A stretch of 64,000 nucleotides of DNA from NCBI GenBank assembly GCA_029531795.1, contig JAPEIS010000004.1, forward strand, positions 1,426,001 through 1,490,000, written 5' to 3'. This DNA is from Sclerotinia nivalis (lineage: Eukaryota > Ascomycota > Leotiomycetes > Helotiales > Sclerotiniaceae). Shown one piece after another: positions 60,443-64,000 of the stretch. Each line of letters opens with the position of its first letter. The first letter of the stretch is position 1. Below the pieces are notes generated by a model. It made no database searches. It worked only from the letters and a program-made list of their open reading frames with translations, and was not told the DNA's origin. The position numbers and the translations under genes were made by a program.

Positions 60443-61510
60443 AAAAACATTCTAACCAAAGGAATTAGAACTATTAATTCAAGATTCTCAAGGCTAATTC
60501 TAACTCTCCCAAAAACTAAATATATCAATCCAATTGCTTTCCCTCCTTGGAGAATCAAAGAATCACATATTATTACAGAAACCCAGATTAATAACCCTCT
60601 TGATCATTCAAAAATACAAACAATTAAAAACTTCGTAAGATTCCTATCTACAATCTCATTAAACGATTTACAGGTTTTCTTTGATAATTCGAAAAATGAA
60701 ACTTTGAATAATATTACAGGAGATAGTTCAATAACTTATCAATACAATCTACAAATAGATCGACAAGTTTTCTCATTTAATCATAATACTAAAATCTTCG
60801 ATACCAAAGCAATTACAACTTTGAAAGATACCCAATCTACAATATTACTATTTTCAACTAGATTTACTACAAACCTTTAAATCTTTTTGGATAATCTGAA
60901 AATTGCCATACAATTAAACACTCATTCAATAGAATCCTCGCAAACTATATTCAAAGATTTCTGCACTTTAACTACCGTTTGGCCTCTCAGACCTCGTTTA
61001 CCACACATCTGTCCTAGCTCAATCCGAATTCGATAGATCCCTGACTATTTAGATATCCCTGAGAATGAAACAACAAATATAACAATCAAAGAAAAAACAA
61101 CGTTCCCTTCCCCACCCAATCCTATTTGCACTTTTGTTTCCTTGAAAAGAATTACTAAAACGATTACCAAATCAACAAGAACTAAACTATAAACAATTAT
61201 AATACTATTAAACTATAATAATCTTTTTATAATTTATAACAATCAATCGATCATACTTTCTTTTGATCAAACAACACTAGAATATATCTTAACAACTAGA
61301 TCCCAACATAACAATTTCGCAATATATCACAACCGCTTCAATCATAAAGATACTTATATACTATATTCATATAGAAAAAGAAAATCCCTTTTTCATTTTT
61401 ACTTTTATAAAATTGAAAATGCTCAAAAAACCCTTTCAAAATTACTACCATCTAAAGCCATCCTCTATCTTTTGGGAAACATAAAAGGAACAGCGAAATT
61501 AATAACTTAA
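60443..61510 (+). pseudogene. Truncated LINE, 3' coding remainder
   Basis: Continuation of the second LINE after element D. It parallels 51370-52435 of the first LINE nearly base for base, with transitions. It encodes the degraded RNase H-like and C-terminal Cys/His parts; no long open frame remains. Confidence 0.6.
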
Positions 61511-61994
61511 CTCAAATCTACAAAGTTCTATCAAGATATATACCCTCAATTCCCTATATAATTTATAGATTGAAAGATTACTTTGATTTTATTTTATTTT
61601 ATTTTATTTTTGGGTTTTCTTTATATAAAGCATTGGGTTTTGATTCGGAAAGATTGAACTTACATAAACTTTAAAAAAAAAAAAAAAAAAAAAAAAACTT
61701 TATATTAACAAAAACATACTAAAAAGCTCGATTGCGATAACAAAGAAAAGGAGATCAGGAATCGAAGAATCTAACTATATTATAAAGGACAACTGAAATA
61801 TCTACCCAAGGGATTAACTCAATACACAACAACAATCATATAAATCTTGCTGAAACATTTAACATATATAATACTAATAAACTTAGATTAGCTAATTAGA
61901 AACCCAAAGGCCTTTCTCCCCTGGCGTCCTTTATCCCAATTGGGAATTTGAGGCCTGTGCTTCGCACAGAGCCTCGGACGAAAAATATCACACA

Positions 61995-62009
61995 CACTTC
62001 ATATAGTTC
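61995..62009 (+). repeat. LINE target-site duplication, copy 3 of 3
   Basis: CACTTCATATAGTTC directly after the (CA)n tail of the second LINE. Confidence 0.85.
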
Positions 62010-62294
62010 GACGTTTCCATAGTTCTAGTTCTTTAGGCAAATCAATACAAGTAATACAAGACTGATATTGAAGCTTCACTTTCCCTATGCGTGTGCTTAT
62101 CGATACTGATCAGTTTTTATAGTGATATCACAAATCAGAAATTTGGGTACTAATGTGAAGAGTTACAGGCTCTAGGTTATCTAACATCGTGTATTTGATT
62201 CTACCCTCGTAGCTGGATAAGGGTATTGTATTATCAAACATTGTACTTTCAATGCAATATTTTTATACCAAAGGATAGCCTTTAATATTGTATA
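62010..62294. other. AT-rich stretch before gag-like sequence, no feature seen
   Basis: No LTR end or target duplication was recognised. It might contain the 5' end of the next retroelement. Confidence 0.3.
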
Positions 62295-64000
62295 TTGAGC
62301 TATCCAAGGGGATCGAAGAATCAAGAAAGAATACTATCTAATATTGTATATTTGGTACTTTTTCTTGAATCGATTATTTCTGTATCAATCACGTACTTGC
62401 TAAATCGTATAAGGTATACGTTTGAAGAAGATCAGAAAACGCATCAATTCCGATGCAATTTCGAGTTTTTTATTGATCCATTTTCCTACAACGAAATCAA
62501 ATTTCCATACTTCACTTTACAAAAATTACTATCGAAATCATCCGAAACCCTTTACAATCCCAAAAGAGGTATACAATGCGAGTGTAGCTTCCCTAGTATA
62601 CCAAATACAATACGAAACTGTATCTTAATTTTCAAGACCGTTTCAAAAACTCTCTTTCGAATAATTCAACAACCCCCAAAATATACGAAGAACGCTACCA
62701 TGTCGATTATGGTAGGCTCCTTCGAATCAGACCCTGAAACCCCTTAATTATTCAAACCTCAATTATCCAAACCTCAATTATCCAGAGCTCAATTATTCAG
62801 AATTCAATCATCCAAATCTCAAATGCAAAAGATCACTTCAGGAAAAGTTCAGATCGAACCAATAAGAATTCAATTTTCCAGTTCATCAATAATATCAAGT
62901 ATCATACAATTCAACAGCGAAATCTACAACGAATAGGTAGAGAAATGGAAACAAAAGTATTTCATATTAGATCTAGAAAATCCTCAAAAAATAACCGATT
63001 TCTGTAGATACAAATGCGAATTCTATAAGAGGAACGATTATTTCGATTTCGAAGTATGGAATGATTATATCAACGACTTCGATGATTTTGAAATCGAACA
63101 TTTCAATTTTGTTAGACCAAAAGTTTTATACAGATTATGTACTGAATTAAGATTATGTAGAGTATTCGTCAAAAAGCTAATACGATATACAGAAATCTCA
63201 ATCAACGAAACGTTGAACGATATTATGAAGGCTCTATACAAGGAATAGATTAATAATCAAATTCGAGAGACCGATATAGATGAGTATTTTAGTTTCCGAT
63301 TTTATGTAATCCTCGAACGTTTAATACAAATCAAGAATATATACCTGAATATCATCCCTTAGAACTTAATATCACCAATCGACCCTTAAAGAAAAAAACA
63401 ACTTTTGTGTTTCAAAACAGTACAACCCTTTTTATCTTAACGATCTAAAGGAATATAATTATTCTTATTGAACAAAAAACCAAAAATCCAAGTATTAAAA
63501 TAAAATCAACCCCCTAAAGAACCATCTACAAAAAGAGGATCCAAATCATTACAATCCTTAAACAGTTTTTGGAACCTAGATAACGAATTGTTAGAAGATA
63601 AAGAACTATCCGAATCATTAAAAAGCGGAGGATCACCCGGCGGTGGAAGACCTCCAAGAGGACCTCCAAGAGAACCACTAAACAGCAACGGACCATCTGA
63701 CAATGATCGAAAAACCAATGATACAATCCCCAAAAACTTCTACAGAATCCTTTGAAGAAACAATAATGGAGAAGGAGGCCTATTTGATAATGAAGAAAAC
63801 AATAATCAAAAAAGCTATAAAGAAAAGTTATCCAATCTTTTACAAAACGAAAATACAGATCGCGATCTCGAAACTCTTATGAAATTTTATAATGAATCCG
63901 ATAAATACTCTAACCAAAACGACAGCTTCGATTACAAATACACTATTTTTCTCAACAATTGTGAAAAAGCTTCTATTCACCTAAGATATTACAGAAAAGC
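62295..64000 (+). pseudogene. Gag-like region of another retroelement, running off the right edge
   Basis: The + strand shows several open blocks separated by stops. 62295-62747 is a 150-codon frame of unknown type. 62940-63360 encodes a charged region (EVWNDYINDFDDFEIEHF, YRLCTELRLCRVF). 63510-63730 is a Gly/Pro-rich linker (SGGSPGGGRPPRGPPREP). The last block, about 63870-64000, reads TLMKFYNESDKYSNQNDSFD and YTIFLNNCEKASIHLRYY, close in pattern to the conserved gag core (KfY....KYsg..DsFdyKl.iF.d.C.ka.i) found in many fungal LTR elements. Family (gypsy or copia) cannot be decided without pol. Confidence 0.5.

Larger units (their letters stand above)
52934..61994 (+). mobile_element. Second Tad-like LINE, 5'-truncated, split by gypsy element D
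   Basis: Begins inside the RT domain (QGSPISPILFMLYIAPLFW-equivalent) directly after the shared target duplication and continues at 60443 after element D, ending with the same 3' UTR and (CA)n tail as the first LINE. Net length about 2.3 kb. The join across D is exact once one GAACC copy is removed; the first LINE supplies the uninterrupted reference at about 51355-51370. 5' truncation is typical for LINEs. Confidence 0.82.

Overview
This window looks like a chromosome of a filamentous ascomycete (Pezizomycotina). The signs are short spliceosomal introns (about 45-75 bp), a HET-domain gene, a heme-thiolate peroxidase gene, F-box-like genes of a typical fungal type, Tad-like LINEs with an RNase H domain, chromodomain Ty3/gypsy elements, and repeats degraded by C-to-T/G-to-A transitions as expected from RIP (repeat-induced point mutation). 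A member of the Leotiomycetes is plausible but cannot be fixed from the sequence. No tRNA, rRNA or CRISPR array was recognised.

Layout. 1-17.3 kb is gene-bearing: the first codons of a Dabb-domain gene at the left edge, a BTB/POZ gene, a divergent pair of five-exon paralogs (CxxC/FHxxC/F-box-like family) that share all four intron positions, a decayed gene split by an 862-bp retroposon, a frameshifted HET gene, and a secreted heme-thiolate peroxidase. 17.8-38.2 kb is one AT-rich block made by nested insertions: a Fot1/pogo-like DNA transposon holds a solo LTR, which holds a minus-strand Ty3/gypsy element, which holds two further Ty3/gypsy elements. Direct target-site duplications (TSDs) can be read at four of the five levels, and the Fot1-like ends carry TA. 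38.3-45 kb is a second gene island with an Mpv17/PMP22-family gene and two small secreted-protein genes, one intron each. 45-46.4 kb holds a fragment of the Fot1-like transposon and a second copy of the 863-bp retroposon. 47.1-62 kb is a second block: a nearly complete LINE, then a 5'-truncated LINE in tandem, the latter split by a 6,750-bp chromodomain gypsy element with a GAACC TSD. 62-64 kb is the gag-like start of another retroelement that runs off the right edge.

How it fits together. The genes are mostly single copy and do not form an obvious pathway; the strongest biological theme is the contrast between gene islands and RIP-degraded blocks, and the traces of transposition leaking into genes: an in-frame coding sequence cut by a retroposon with a perfect 13-bp TSD, upstream nonsense codons in the same gene, and a one-base frameshift in a HET gene. 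The least familiar item is the 862/863-bp retroposon present twice, with (TTGA)n tail and TSDs of variable length. All calls rest on reading alone; no database search was run.
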